Notes under the pieces: generated by a model
Database searches by the model: none
What the model saw: the letters and a program-made list of their open reading frames with translations, nothing else
What the model was told of the DNA's origin: nothing
Shown here: piece by piece, positions 44,351 through 56,949 of the stretch
Layout of the letters: the number at the start of each line of letters is the position of its first letter
How positions within the stretch are numbered: the stretch's first letter is position 1
Source of the DNA: Caenorhabditis remanei
Taxonomy: Eukaryota; Nematoda; Chromadorea; Rhabditida; Rhabditidae
Reading direction: 5' to 3'
Assembly: GCF_010183535.1 (NCBI RefSeq)
Contig: NC_071332.1
Location: forward strand, 18,848,001 to 18,912,000
Length of the DNA: 64,000 nucleotides
Program-made: the position numbers and the translations under genes

Positions 44351-45636
44351 TTAACAAATCTTATTAACAGTAATAAAACTTCTATAAATTTCAAAAACAA
44401 GAAATCCATCAACTCCGTCTATCAGGTGACGATAAGTCATGTGCCAGTGATTTTCATCGGGATGGGCGGTTCCGAGAGCTCTTCCAACGCTGACAACATC
44501 AAAATCTCTATCACCGGATAGAATGCAACAGGTTTTGAAATTGGCAGATTTGGAGAGTGCCTGAATTAAAATTTGAATAAAAGTTGTCAACGGAGCGTAC
44601 TTACATCTCTCAAGCGGACAATTCTCGAAGCGGAAATCGAAATAATTCGAATTTCGAAAGAATCGAAATGATGGAAATAGTCGAGATGAGTGGAATCGAA
44701 AACTCCAAAATCTCGAAGTGACACATTTTTCACTTTTCTGAAATGCTCTATTTCGAAAAACGAGTGAACTCTTCCATCGTGCTCTGAACATTGTATCTCG
44801 AAATTTCCCAACTTTTTCGAATCGAAAAACTTCAAAATCGATGAGGCTTGAGATGTATAAAACGTTTTAATATAAACAGATTTTGCCAAGAATATCGATT
44901 TTTTGAAAATCGAATGAAACAATTCGACATCTTTCTTTTCACTTATCGAGTTCAGATGTAATCTGATTTCTTGAATTTCCGCATTTTCAGAAAACAATTT
45001 CAATTCTTCGAATGCGTCTATCAGGTGGTCAGTTTTATTGAATATTTGATCAATTCCATCCGCGCTCAAATCTACATAACCGTCTCCAACAAGGATGGTG
45101 AGACGATAAAATTCAATTTTAGACGATGGTGGTGTCTTAGGGGGCGGATCCGGATTTTCTCTGAAATCTACAATTTATATTCGAATAGTTTCTGAGAACT
45201 CACTTTTTCTTATTCCCAGCATTCCAATAAATCTCAAAATCTTCCATTTTCACAAAATCACTTTTAATTGTATCGCAAAAGTTCTTGTGAGCTTCGACGA
45301 ATGAACTAGACTGAGCATTTTCGTATAGAATACATGCACGAAGAGCTGTCGGATCATTCTTCAGAATATCGACCAATTTTTGACTTTTTGACATTCTGAA
45401 AATAGAAAAATAATTATTTTCAACGGAAATTAGCTGAAATACCCTCTATTATAGTTAATATCCAAATTTCCGCGGAGAAATTGAGAGAAATAATAGCTGA
45501 AACTTTCGTAGTCGACCGAATCGTTTCCGAACACTGCACAGAACTTTTGATAGGCTTCTTGACAAGAATTTCGTTTGTGAAATTGATAAATTATACAAGC
45601 ACCGATAGCAGTTGGATTATTCTTCGGAATTTCCAT
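44351..45636 (-). CDS. FTH-domain protein with two N-terminal Mos1-type HTH domains
   Basis: Four exons (45443-45636, 45204-45395, 44605-45160, 44351-44560) in phase give 383 residues. Exons 1 and 2 each encode a HTH_48-like segment: NPTAIGACIIYQF...AYQKFC and DPTALRACILYENA...AHKNFC. HTH_48 is the N-terminal helix-turn-helix of Mos1-type transposases, reused in worm F-box families. The rest resembles the FTH/DUF38 domain. No F-box segment is found between HTH and FTH, unlike the next gene. An acceptor one base before the ATG at 45394 leaves the option of a shorter 318-residue protein starting there. Function unknown; FTH domains are thought to bind proteins. Confidence 0.65.
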
Positions 45637-45689
45637 AGTTTCTCTGAAAAATTGGACTTAATTGTAATTAAAATCATTAAAATGAAAGA

Positions 45690-45780
45690 ATGTGAGAATT
45701 GAGACTGAGCAATTTGCGTGTTTGTGTGGGGCATTGTCCGCAAACACCAATGCGGACTATATGAAGTACAGTACCCTGGG
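45690..45780 (-). promoter_or_regulatory. Upstream element shared by the two HTH_48/FTH genes
   Basis: TGAGCAATTTGCGTG followed by GGCATTGTCCGCAAACACCA recurs at 47465-47530 upstream of the next gene with few changes. It probably contains a conserved promoter. Confidence 0.45.
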
Positions 45781-45929
45781 AATAAATGAGATAAGCTATT
45801 ATTTAACAGTGTTGTCGGGAATTCCGATTTCCGGATAAGAAAACGTTCACTTCCCGATATCTCTACTATTTAACAAATGTGTTTATTCTTGAGAACAATG
45901 TGTTAACAAAAAGTAACAGAAAAATATAG

Positions 45930-47382
45930 CTAATTATTATCGATAGTCGCGGAAACAGTGTATTCTGTGATGTTCATAATGAGTAATTTGTCAGAATTCG
46001 GAATCGGATGATGACAAGTGATTCGTCCGGAGTTGTCATATTCGATTCCGAGAGCAGTTCCAATTTCAGAGAGATTCCTGAAACGGCGCAGTGAAATGTT
46101 GGCTCTTCTTAGATTGACGAACTGTGAGAGACTCTGAAAACATATCGGTAGATTTTAGAAGGAAATAAGTATCAACTCACATCTCGAATGATAATAATCT
46201 CTTCTGCTGAAACACGGTCCATGCGTACTTCAAATGCGGACAAATGAGACAATCGCTTGAATTGTGAGAGAGAAAGCGGTTCCGACATATTAAATGATTT
46301 TAATTGTTTGAATTGATCCATTTCGACAAGTTTATTGATAGTATCGTCGTCAATTCCGACATCAATCAGTTGAAGGTGTTCGAGTACTCCAGATTTGAAC
46401 AGCGATAGAATTGGAATCATAAAATCCTTGTGTAGTGAATCTAGCTCAACACGTTTCGCATAGAATAGTGGACTGACTTCTTTGGAAAGTGATTTGATCA
46501 GTTTCGGCATGATTTCGATGGTCTCGAGGGGTGATATAATCCAGAAACAATCGATAAGAGATTTCGAGTTGGTCAGCACTGCCGACAGATCACTCAATTC
46601 AATGTTCAAATGCTTTGTGTTGGATTCATGGAAGTTGCATTGAACGAAGCAATCATTCTTGCCCTCCACGTAATTAACATAATAATTGTAAAAACGAAAT
46701 TCCACTTCTTGGTCCCCAATAAAAACGGTAATATCGCCATACTTCGCTTTGAACCTGTCGACAACGTTCTCGAATTTTCTTGAAACTTTCCGGACATTGA
46801 ATCTGAAAAAATAAAATTTCATGTTTTTGACTGAATTAAGTTTTCTAACCTATTCCGAATATCCAGGTATCCGACAATCTCGTTGAGCAGTTCCATCGGC
46901 AAATCGGTGAGAATGAGTGGCTTCGGATCGGTACTGAAATTCCAAATTTTGTTTTAAAAGTAATTTTTTTCATAGTTGTCAAGGCCCGGCTTCAAAAAAT
47001 GATCCTTTTTTTCCGAAATTTTTTCAATTTTTTATCGAAAATGTGCCCATTTTTGACTTTTTTTCAGAACTTCTCCTAATTCTGAATGATTGTCAAAAAT
47101 TTGACTTTTTCGCGAAAAAATTCAAAAAATTGACTTTCGCGCCAACTTGCCCGGGCCTTGGAAACTATGAATTTTTTAAGCTAACCTTCTCTCGTGATCC
47201 AAATCCAGATTTCCGTGATAAAATCGATAGAACCAGTACTCGAAATCCACATAATCAATAACATCGTCTCCGATTGCCTCACAGAAGTTTTTGAATGCCT
47301 CTTCGACGTTTTTGGTACGGCGACACTCGTAGAAAATACACGCGCGAAGAGTCGTCGGATTGTTTTTCAGAATTTCGGACAT
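45930..47382 (-). CDS. fbxa-type protein: HTH_48, F-box and FTH (DUF38) domains
   Basis: Four exons (47186-47382, 46850-46933, 46181-46802, 45930-46133) in phase give 368 residues. HTH_48 is at residues 1-65 (NNPTTLRACIFYECRR, FEYWFYRFYHGNLDLD), the F-box at about 70-110 (LTDLPMELLNEIVGYL, then FNVRKVSRKF) and FTH in the remainder. Known architecture of Caenorhabditis fbxa proteins, presumed SCF adaptors. The ATG at 47382 follows an acceptor-like TTTTCCAG. Intron 1 is almost entirely a GC-rich foldback MITE (46971-47169). Confidence 0.82.
46971..47169. mobile_element. GC-rich hAT-type foldback MITE in fbxa intron 1
   Basis: CATAGTTGTCAAGGCCCGG against its inverse ending CTATG. Flanks are about AATTTTTT on both sides. 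199 bp. Confidence 0.65.
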
Positions 47383-48864
47383 TTTCTGAGGCGATTTTCT
47401 GGAAAAAAATACGATTTGTTTCGCAGAAATTACAAAATTGGGCTTAAAAGAAAGTGAAAATTGAGGCTGAGCAATGTGCGTGAGGTGTGGCGTATTGTCC
47501 GCAAGCACCAATACGTACTTTAGGAAGTACCGTAGCGTGGCAGAAATAAAACAATACATTCTGAAACGTAGAAAAAACACTGAAATGTGAAAAGTTTGAA
47601 TAAAAATTATTTTTGTGCAATATTTTTTGCGATTTTCGTGTGTTAAAAAGGTAATAATTCTCATTTTGCCCTCGTTTTTGTCGAATACCAAGCTTCGAGA
47701 GAAAAACCTGAATATATTTGAAATCAGCGTTTTCTCAGCTTTCCAATGATATAGGTCACATGTCATATCTCCAAATTGACTTCATGACCTTCCTTATAGC
47801 TAGTAAGTTACATCCTTTGTTTGATTATTAATTTTTAAATCACCAGAATGAGCCACTTTGGCAAATCAAGTGGTGGATCAAACTTATTATTCTGTTTGAA
47901 CAAAACGAAATGCTCAATTCTTTATTTATATTCTTCATGTGTCATCATCTAATACTAAACTAAAATTACTCAAAAAAGTTCACACTTCTTCACGGGATTC
48001 ATCGGTGATCCAACCGGACAATTGAATGCCTCCGCAAATTCTTTCATATTCGAGAACACTCCATTCACACGGAAACTACTCGTTGGATGTAGCATTCTCT
48101 ATTTTGTAGCGAGTGGTGTGGAGTCTCGTGCACGGCACCATGTCTGAAAATGCAACTTGAGTGATTGTTGATTCTGATCATCTAGAAATACCAGAGCTGT
48201 CATATGGAAGAATAGTTTATCCGGTTTCTCGTCTTCAAACCCAAAAATACTTGGCTCACTCGAGAAATCCACTTTCTTATAAGTCTTCCACGAAACGTTA
48301 ATCCCAAGAAGATCAGCTGCCATCTCCCCAATAGTTATACTTCCATTCAACTGAAAAATGTTCAGTAGAGCGTAATTGCAACCCCCTTCTACCCCTACAT
48401 TTCTCCCAAAATCCGGGTCGTCATACCCAGTGTACTGATCTATCAGACACTGTGCTCTTCTATCGTACTCCGCCGAGTCTTCAGGTGTCCACCAATCCTT
48501 GTATCCTCCATTCTCATCCATCAATCTTCCGTATGGATCGAAACCATGCCCGATTTCATGCCCAATCACCTCACCAATACTGGCAACTTTCGCATATTTT
48601 GGGTAGGTTGAATCAAAGAATGGCTCGTCCAAAAGTGCAACATTTATAGCTGGAGAAGGAAATCAAGCATTTTAAAGAAATACGGTAACGTACTCAATTT
48701 GTTGAGCTCCGGCATGTAGTATGCATTCGTTTCGACGTACATCTCGTCAGGTTTGATGGAGAGAAGCGAGGCGTGAAAGTTCATAACTTGTTCGGTATGG
48801 AATCGGTCGAGTTCTACTTCCGCCGCTAGATAAGACATGCCTTCGGATAGGTTTAGCTGGAAAA

Positions 48865-49157
48865 CATACTTGTAAACCTGGTCAAAATGGGCGTAACTTG
48901 TTTCAAACTGAGTTTTATGAGCCGAAAAATACACCAAAATGTAGATCTCGGCGAGTTCTATATCCGTGACCTCATACGTGCTGCAGGCGTTGAAAATGAT
49001 CCCAAAAACGTAAGGCCACCGTCATATTAACGACTAGCCATCCGACTCGTATGAGGTCAACTCGCCGAGATCTACATTTTGGTGTATTTTTCAGCTCATA
49101 AAAAACAGTTTGAAGAGAGTTACACGCTGTATTGTTTCAGCCCGGTTTGCAACCATG
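48865..49157. mobile_element. Foldback MITE of the GC-rich family, diverged
   Basis: Ends CATACTTGTAAACCTGG and CCCGGTTTGCAACCATG. Inner arms contain TACACCAAAATGTAGATCTC and its inverse. Sits in a neprilysin intron directly next to the exon 8 acceptor. Target duplication degenerate. Confidence 0.6.
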
Positions 49158-50024
49158 TGCTAGAAACTTTTCCCCCTAGATGCAAGTGCGCTTTAGCAAA
49201 CTCACCGTATCAAAATAGCTATCAAGTGCTCCTGGAACTTCCAAATCATTCGGATACCCAACTAGTTTCTGCATATGTTCTATCTTTCGAATAGCCGCTA
49301 TTTTAGTTGGCTGACTAAGCCACGTGGATTCTTGGATAATTTCTACAAAACTTTGTCGGATATCCTCAACCATATCAGATGCCAATCGGAGATTCTCCTT
49401 ATCAAAATGGTTACGGGCGAAGACTCGAAGAGAGGCAAGTGGAAGTTTTTCAATGACTTTCTGGAAGAGGTGATGAATAGAGTAGGCGCTGCTGGCGACT
49501 TGCCAACCTTCTCACAATCCACGTTTCCATCCGGTTTGTCCCTATTATCTTCCTCCATCAAAAAACGGAAGTAGGCACCGAAATAATTGGCCAAAACTCG
49601 CTTCGATGTAGTTTGTAGTATTGTTTCGAGCTGAAAAGGAAGAAGTAAGGTAATATAGCGGCGAGCACTCACATTATAAGTCTCATTGAAAAAGAAGGAA
49701 AGTTTCGGAACTAGTAGCCTCTTCCTTATAGTCTCCCACACTTCATCTTTATGTTTCGAATTGAATAGATTCTTCAGAATCCTCTCGAAATCCAAACTAG
49801 GCAAATGCGCTTGGAGATCAGAGAGTTTAGTGAACGACGACAAATCCCATTGCTCTTCAAACTGCAAAATCATTGTTCTAAAGCGTCTGGTTTCAAAACG
49901 TCCTCACTTTTTCTAACTCGTCATTTAACATTTCCATGTTTTTGAAATCTTCTTCAAACGTCGCAACATCTAGCAAAGTTTTGTTGTCGTTTAGATACAT
50001 CTGAAATTGGTGAATTCTTTTAAT

Positions 50025-50622
50025 CATACTTGTCAACTCGGCCGGCGTGTAACTCGCTTCAGACTAAGATTTATGGGCTGAAAAATATACCAAAATTTAG
50101 ATCTCAGCGAGATCTATGCCTGTAACTTACACCGGATGGCTAGTCTTTAATGAGCCGCGGGCAGGGCTAGAGTACAATAAGGCTCAGACTACCTCCGCAG
50201 GTGAGGTTCTAATGAGAAATGGTGTTTCTAAAATATTTCATTTCAACATGATCATTTTCGCGGTTTTTGGCACTATATCCCGGCACGTGGTACATTAACG
50301 AATAGTCATACCATAGTAAGTTACAGTCATAGACCTCGCTGAGATATACATTTTGGTATATTTTTCAGCTCATAAGCTCGGCCCATTTTTGAACTTTTTG
50401 CACTACAATTTTGTCCCAAAACTTTATTTTCTAAAATTTTTTCTAAAATTTTTCCATATTTTTCCTCAAGTATATTCCTCAAAACCTTTGAAACCTACAA
50501 AAAAACCGTTCTTAAGAAATTATTTCCAAAGAAAATTGGAAACATTTCGAAAAAAAGTATGCGCATTTTTTCTGCACTGAACTTCCGGCCCGGCCCGGCT
50601 CGTTTCGACCCGGTTGACGAAT
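50025..50622. mobile_element. Foldback MITE of the GC-rich family, long copy
   Basis: Left end CATACTTGTCAACTCGGCC; right part CCCGGCTCGTTTCGACCCGG then GTTGACGAATA. Inner inverted arms as in the copy at 48865. Located in a neprilysin intron; right boundary uncertain. Confidence 0.55.
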
Positions 50623-51056
50623 AAAATTAAAACCTGTTTCACTTCCGTGAGTTCCTCTTTCGAAAACAGCAAATCTCTTCCAATAAAGACATCACGATAA
50701 TTGGATGGGATCATAAAAAGTCCGAGGTTTAGTCTACCAAGTGAGGAGTAGTTCGATATCATGTCTGAAAATCTAGAGAACATCCAAAAGAAAGAATAAT
50801 TTGATCTAACCATTCAAATCGAAATTCGCTTCCGTCCAATTTTTGTCAAGAAATGGTATGGATCCAATTCTTTTGGAAATCTCAGTTGAAGTCACTTCTC
50901 GTTGTTGATAATATTCAGTTTCATTCATGGTTTTAGCACGTTGACATATCTTGTAAAATGTCTTCATTGCTTTCTCGGATTTGGAAGCGGAAGTGGATGG
51001 TTGTTCGAGGAATTCTGCGATTAGGGATATTTTGAAAACGAGAAGATTAACTTCTA

Positions 51057-51497
51057 CAGTACCGTGCATTAAGATTTACAATTTGGCATTTTTCAGTCGA
51101 AAATGACCAAGAGGGTGTTACGGTATCACTGATTGTTCCACAAAGTAAATTATAAATAAACCATAAAGAACAAAGGTAGAGCTTTACTTTTTGAAGTTGT
51201 CAACTCTTTTGTACGGACACTCCCTAGAGAGTTATGGTCCTTTTAAGGGGACAGCTCAAAAATCACTCTATTTTGCAGTGAAATGGGACAATTCAAGGGA
51301 GAAATCACTTTGTCGATATGTAACTCTCTAGAGAGTGTCCATATAAAACAGTTGTCATCCAGAAAAAATGAAGCTCTACTTTAGTTTTGTATGGTTTATA
51401 CATAACTTGCCTTGTGGGACAATCAGTGTTACCGTAACACCCTCTGGTCATTTTCAGCTGAAAAAGACCGAATTGTATATCTTACTGTACAGTACTG
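51057..51497. mobile_element. Palindromic TA-flanked MITE, copy 3
   Basis: CAGTACCGTGCATTAAGATT and its inverse ending CAGTACTG, flanked by TA, in neprilysin intron 2. Confidence 0.78.
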
Positions 51498-52108
51498 TAA
51501 GTCTTTTTAGGCAAGTTTTGAGTATTTCCTAATCCCAATTTACTCAATTTCCAGCTAATCACCTTTCAAAAGTTGCTCAACAATTTTCGTTTTCTTCATC
51601 ATTCTATGCCCATCAACCAGCGTATCCTCATTATACTTTCCGCATACAGCTTTATAAAAGTTTTGACATGGATCCACGGAGACATCTCGCCAGTTGTGCT
51701 ATAACTTTGATGCTCAGGTATATCAGTCTTCTGTCAAAAAACCAACCAATTGATGAGCGAGAAGGATACACTCCGGAGATTTACAGACACCGTTATGCTT
51801 CACAGACTGGAATTCTGAAGGTCTGGAAGGCATGGTCTTCGTTGTCTCTGAACTTCTTATGATGGTAACTGCCACGTAGAGAGCGAATATCCAGATGAGG
51901 ATGATTGTGAGAGATCTCATCGGATGATGAGACTTCGTTTCTTTGTCTTTTTCAGACATTCTTTGATTTTCCGTCAGAAAAGTGCAAATGACTACAATTT
52001 ATTGACAGATTCTATTTATTATTTTCTAAACGAGAACAAATTGAGAGTTCACGGAATGAGAGAAATGCCACATTTAACATCAATTCTATCAAAAACAGCA
52101 ACAAAAAA

Positions 52109-53178
52109 TTACAAATTCTTCTTCAAAATTATAATTTTCTGTTGATTATAGTCCAATTTGAACTCCAACATCTGGTTTGAATCGTCAGGAATCTTGTAGT
52201 GGTAGAGGAGTGCGGATAGATCTTCGGTGTCGACTTGTTCACAAAACGATTCTAGGTAATCAGAGCAGTCCTCGAGACCAAATGTTTCGATAGTGCATGA
52301 CTCGAAGTTGGTAGACGTGGAGAATAGCTGCAATGAAGAAATTGATATTGATAACATATGAAAATAATAATTCTAAAAAGTAAAAAAAACTGACACCTCT
52401 GAGATTCACCAAGAAAAACTCGTCGACTTCCCAATCTAAGATCACAAAACGTTTGAAATGCATGAGAAATTCGGATGGGAAGGAATGGAAAGAGAATCGA
52501 GCAGTGAGTTGTTCCGCTTGCTTCCATTGATTCAGACTTGCGACTTGTCTGACTTTTTCCAGTGCCCAATCGTCCCCATCGTATACTCCGTCAATTTCGA
52601 TATTCACAAGCACCTTCGGTTTGAAAAATGGAAGAATCGATAGAAGACATTCAGAGGATCCCGCACGGAATGTCAATGTTTTGACGTGTAATTTGTGATT
52701 CGAATGTTTCAGAAGGTTCTTCAAACTGAATGGATTCATTACATCATTGTAGTAATAGCTGACTGTCAGCACATTCAATCGCAATTTTGGATTTTTCAGT
52801 GCAATCGACAAATCATTCAAAGCGATTTTCAGGTAATCGTTGCTTCTGATAATGCATCCGCCATAATCGAGACCAAATGCATTCTTCTCATCAAAGTTCA
52901 TGCCTGCATACACAACCTTTTCTCTGTTGTACACACAAGAGATATACAAATCTGACAGATAGATCTCGATCGATTTGTATGCAATGTTCTGTTTATCGAC
53001 AAGAGAACGCAGGTCTTTCGACACTTTTCGGAGAGTCAATCTGAAATTTCAAATAAATTTTGTTTGTTTTGAGCGGTTTCTGGGTTACTCACTGCTCTTT
53101 CAATTCACATTTCTCAATGATTTTCCCAAGTGTATCGGTGGGTAAATTGGAGAATTCGAAGGGAGAGGTAGTCGACAT
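52109..53178 (-). CDS. fbxa-type F-box/FTH protein 1
   Basis: Exons 53093-53178, 52395-53040 and 52109-52327 in phase, 316 residues. Exon 1 gives the F-box start (FSNLPTDTLGKIIEKCELKEQ), exon 2 begins LTLRKVSKDLRSLVDKQ and continues as FTH/DUF38, and exon 3 ends the FTH domain (LFSTSTNFESCTIETFGLED). No HTH_48. First of five tandem paralogs on the minus strand with the same exon plan. The donor after exon 2 is GTCAGT, where paralogs have GTTAGT. Presumed SCF adaptor. Confidence 0.85.
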
Positions 53179-53330
53179 GTTTCGAAAGCTTCTGAGAATA
53201 TTGTGAAAATCTATAAGAAAGGGAATGAGACAACTAAGATAATTACAGCGTTTCGAACGCTTCAAGGAAAAAAGAAAAGGAACAATTCTAATTAACATTT
53301 CATTAGAATAACAACAGAAACAACAACAAA

Positions 53331-54378
53331 TCAGAAATTCTTCTTCTCGATAATCATTTGGCAACCATACAATTTGAATTCCAACATCTTGTTCGAATCG
53401 TCAGGAATCTTGTAGCGATAGATCACATCTCTTCCAGATTCCACTTTCTCACAGAACGATTCGAGGAATTTAGGACAGTCGTCGAGATCTGATTCGACGG
53501 TGCACGACACGAAGTTGGTCGATTTGGAGAATAACTGTAATGAAGAAATTCATAACATACGAAAATTATGATTTGTTTAATGAAAATAACTAACATCTCT
53601 GAGATTCATCAGGAAAACCTCGTCGACATGCCACTTGTAAATCACAATACGTTTGAAATGCATTAGAAATTCGGATGGGAAGAAACCGAAATAATATCCA
53701 ATAGTGAGTTGCTCCGCTTGCTTCCACTGTTCCAGACTCGAGATTTTTCTGACAATTTCCGCTCCTTCTTTTGATGCACAATCTTCAGTGTCTCCTCCTC
53801 CTAAAACTTCAATATTCGCAAGCACTTTCGGTTTGAGAAAGGGGAGAATCGATAGAAGATATTCCGGATTTCCCACATGAACTGTCAATGTTTTGACGTG
53901 TATTTGATGATTCAGACTATTCAGAAGCAATCTGAATCGATTCATCATATCTGGGGAGTTATAGACTGCAAGGTCTAGGTGATCCAATTGCAATTTTGGA
54001 TTATTCAGTGCAATCGACAAATCATTCAAAGCGATTTTCACATAATCTTTGTTACTGATAATGGAGTATTCGATAGGCATGTCATTCTTATCCCAATTCT
54101 CGCTGGCATACACAACATTTTTGTCGTTGTACACACAAAAGATACACGAATCGATCGGATAGATCTCGATCGACTTGTATGCAATTTTCTGTTCATCGAC
54201 AAGAGAACGCAGGTTTTTTGACACTTTTCGGAGAGTCAATCTGAAATTTCGAATAAATTCTGTTTGTTCCCAGCGGTTTTCGGGTTACTCACTGTTCTTT
54301 CAATTCACATTTCTCAATGATTTTCCCAATTGCATCGGTAGGCAAATTGGAGAATTCCAAGGCAGAGGTGGTCGACAT
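53331..54378 (-). CDS. fbxa-type F-box/FTH protein 2
   Basis: Exons 54293-54378, 53595-54240 and 53331-53534 in phase, 311 residues. F-box FSNLPTDAIGKIIEKCELKEQ; FTH follows with the family motifs NDLSIALNNPKL and SEFLMHFKR and the tail IEKKNF. Intact. Only 152 bp separate its stop codon from the start of gene 1. Confidence 0.86.
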
Positions 54379-54439
54379 GTTTCGAAAGCTTCTGAAATAA
54401 TATTAAAAATCTAAAAGAAGAAAGAGAATAAGATAACTA

Positions 54440-54765
54440 GAATACGGGGTGATAGGTTCCGGATAAAATATGACGGCAAAGAACAGTTTCTTACAATAAA
54501 TTTACTTTATTGCAAGAAATTAGAATAAGAAAAGCGTAAAACTTACAAAACAAAAGTCAAAACAACCGACGCTAAAATCAGAACTCACTCTGAAAGCCAA
54601 CCGACTCCAGAAACTACTTGTTGCCACGTGGAGCACACGTGCCCACGTGAACTGACGCGCTGAGGTTACGGTAGGCGCGTGAGGCTTTGGCGGAGTGTCG
54701 TTGCGTATTTATTGTGAGGACTCGGAGAACTACAGGTTTATGAGGGTACCTTGCCACCGGCAACT
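54440..54765. mobile_element. Unidentified 326-bp insertion with 5-bp target duplication
   Basis: Compared with the spacer between fbxa genes 1 and 2, extra sequence begins after ATAACTA and ends before AACTAAGATAATT, flanked by AACTA on both sides. It contains GCCACGTGGAGCACACGTG with two CACGTG-like E-boxes, another CCACGTGA, and AATAAA-like motifs. A solo LTR is possible but the ends are not TG...CA. Confidence 0.5.
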
Positions 54766-55699
54766 AACTAAGATAATTACAGCGTTTCGAACGCTTCAAG
54801 GAACAAAGAAAAGAAACATTTTTAAACAACATTTCATAACAATAACAACAGAAACAACAACAAGAAAAATCAAAAATTCTTCTTCTCGATAACGATTTCG
54901 TCTTGGTTATAGTCTACTTTAAACTCCAAAACCTTGTTCGGCTCGTCAGAAATCCTGTAGTGGTAGATGACTTCTTCTCCTGATTCCACTTTTTCACAGA
55001 AAGATTCTAGGTATTCAGGGTAGTCTTCGAGACGGTATGATACGATGGTGCAAGACTCGAAGTTGGTAGACGTGGAGAATAACTGCAATAAAGAAATTGA
55101 TAATTTGACATCCACAACATTCGAAAGAAATCATTTGTTAACTGGAAATAACTAACATCTCTGAGATTTATCAGGAAATCCTGGCCGAAATCAATTGTAA
55201 CAATCACAAAATGCTTGAAATGCATGTACAATTCGGATGGCAAGTAGTGGAAACAACTTCGAATAGTGAGTTTTTCCGCTAGCTTCCATTGTTCCAGCAT
55301 AGCGATTTTCCTCACTCCTCTCGATACTTTTTCAGGTGCGAAATCGTCTTTTCCAAAAACTTCAATATTAACGAGTTCCTTCGGTTTCAAGCAGAAAAGA
55401 ATCGATAGAAGATTCTTCTGAAGATATTCAGGCGATTCCGCATGGACTTTCAGTGTTTTGACGTGTATTTGGCGATTCAGGCGTTTTAGAAGGTTCTTCA
55501 ATCTGAATCGATTCATTTTATCATTGGACTGAAAGCTGACTGTCAGTTCATCCAATCGCAATTTTGGATTATTCAGTGCAATCGATAAATCATTCAAAGC
55601 GATTTTCTTGTAATCTTCGCTTCTGAGAATGTAACTCTCGCCTCGAACGAACTTCTTATCCCAATTCTCGCTTGTATACACAACCTTTTCTCTGTTGTA

Positions 55700-56949
55700 T
55701 TAGGTTGTCCCAAAAGTTTTCGAACATAGTTTTGTTATTCTGCTATAGGAAAGAGAGCAAGAATCAAACCAAATAGTGCACGTTTTCCATTATATAAGAC
55801 GTCGGGTGTATTGACAATAACATTCATTTCTTCTGGCTGCCTTCTCTCAATGAACGCGGCACCAATCTTTGTCCCCGACCGAATTCATATTCGTCATGTC
55901 ATTTTATTTTTGTTTCTATCTAACTCCAAAATCACTGAGATTGAAGAACGTATGGTTGAAGTTTAAAAGGATAATGCCCCCAACGGCAGACAATTAGCCA
56001 TTGGGTTCATTGTTTCAAAAATAATGATTTTTCTTTGGCCGAAGAAGCACGTTCTGGAAGACCAGTGGAGTTGGACATTGACAAGCTACGGGAGGTAGTG
56101 GAAAGTGACCCATTTCAATCCATTCGCGAACTGGCAACAATAATGGACTCTACCCACTCTGCGGTAGAAAGAGGACTGGGAGCTCTTGGCAAGCTAAAAA
56201 AAATGGGAAGATGGATACCACACAAATTGTCTAACTTTGACCTTGAGCGCCAAGTAGAGATGTCACTGCATCTTCTAACCCTCCATCCTAATTTCAACTG
56301 GCTGGATCATTTGGTTACGTCGGACGAGAAGTGGGTCTTATAAGAAAACCACCACAGGAGAGCCCAGTGGGTTGATGCTGATAAACAGCCAGAGGATGTC
56401 ATCAAACAGGAGTTTAACCTTAAGAAAATATTGCTCTCCGTCTGGTGGTCTGTTCATGGACTGCTTTATTGGGAACTGCTTCCCGAGGGAAAAAATATCA
56501 CCGCCGACTACTATTCTTCTCAATTACAAAAGGTGAAGTCCAAACTGAAAACCTCCCCTCTACACGGTCACGGAGTCCACTACCTCCATGACAACGCAAA
56601 ACCACACACCGCAAAGACGATAAAGTCTCTCCTGGCTACATTGCACTGGACAGTCCTTACTCACCCTCCGTACAGCCCTGACCTCGCTCCTTCGGATTAC
56701 CATTTGTTCAGCGACATGCATCGATCCCTTGTAGGCTAGGACTTCAAAACAAAGTCAGAGGTCGAAAAATGGGTGAAAAAGTATTTTGACTCGAAGCAGC
56801 CTGAGTTTTAGCGGAAAGGTATTGCATCTCTACCTACTAAATGGCAAACAGTCGTGGATAAAGGTGGTCACTATGTTTGATTTTTGTAATTTTCTGGCTT
56901 TGAATAATTTTGATTTCAATAATGTTCGAAAACTTATGGGACAACCTAA
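55700..56949 (+). mobile_element. mariner-family transposon in an fbxa exon
   Basis: Terminal repeats TTAGGTTGTCCCAAAAGTTT and, inverted, TTAGGTTGTCCCATAAGTTT. The TA target is duplicated at 55698-55699 and 56950-56951. The paralog sequence GTTGTACACACAAGAG shows the exact unoccupied site. 1,250 bp. Confidence 0.92.
55850..56880 (+). pseudogene. mariner transposase, dead
   Basis: Recognisable motifs: TSDEKWV (first Asp), HDNAKPH (second Asp), YSPDLAPSDYHLF (third Asp, 34 residues later: DD34D). The frame is broken by a frameshift near 55955-56000 in the HTH part and by in-frame stops at 56341-56343 (after KWVL), 56737-56739 and about 56808. The N-terminal HTH part is only partly readable. 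Confidence 0.88.

Larger units (their letters stand above)
47970..51959 (-). pseudogene. M13 neprilysin-like metallopeptidase, decaying
   Basis: Nine exons: 51747-51959, 51563-51698, 50811-51014, 50634-50764, 49908-50000, 49673-49861, 49206-49630, 48694-48856 and 47970-48649. A type II membrane anchor at residues about 15-35 precedes the M13 start (CKSPEC, NWRDVSVDPCQNFYKAVCG). The zinc site HEIGHGFD and second motif GEMAAD remain. Two lesions: exon 7 is 425 nt, not a multiple of three as its neighbours need, with the break near 49498-49506; and an in-frame TAG at 48099 precedes the conserved tail ([10 protein letters not shown]...[12 protein letters not shown]...KC). M13 enzymes cleave extracellular peptides; this copy probably lacks activity. 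Introns carry three MITEs, one only 9 bp from an acceptor. Confidence 0.8.
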
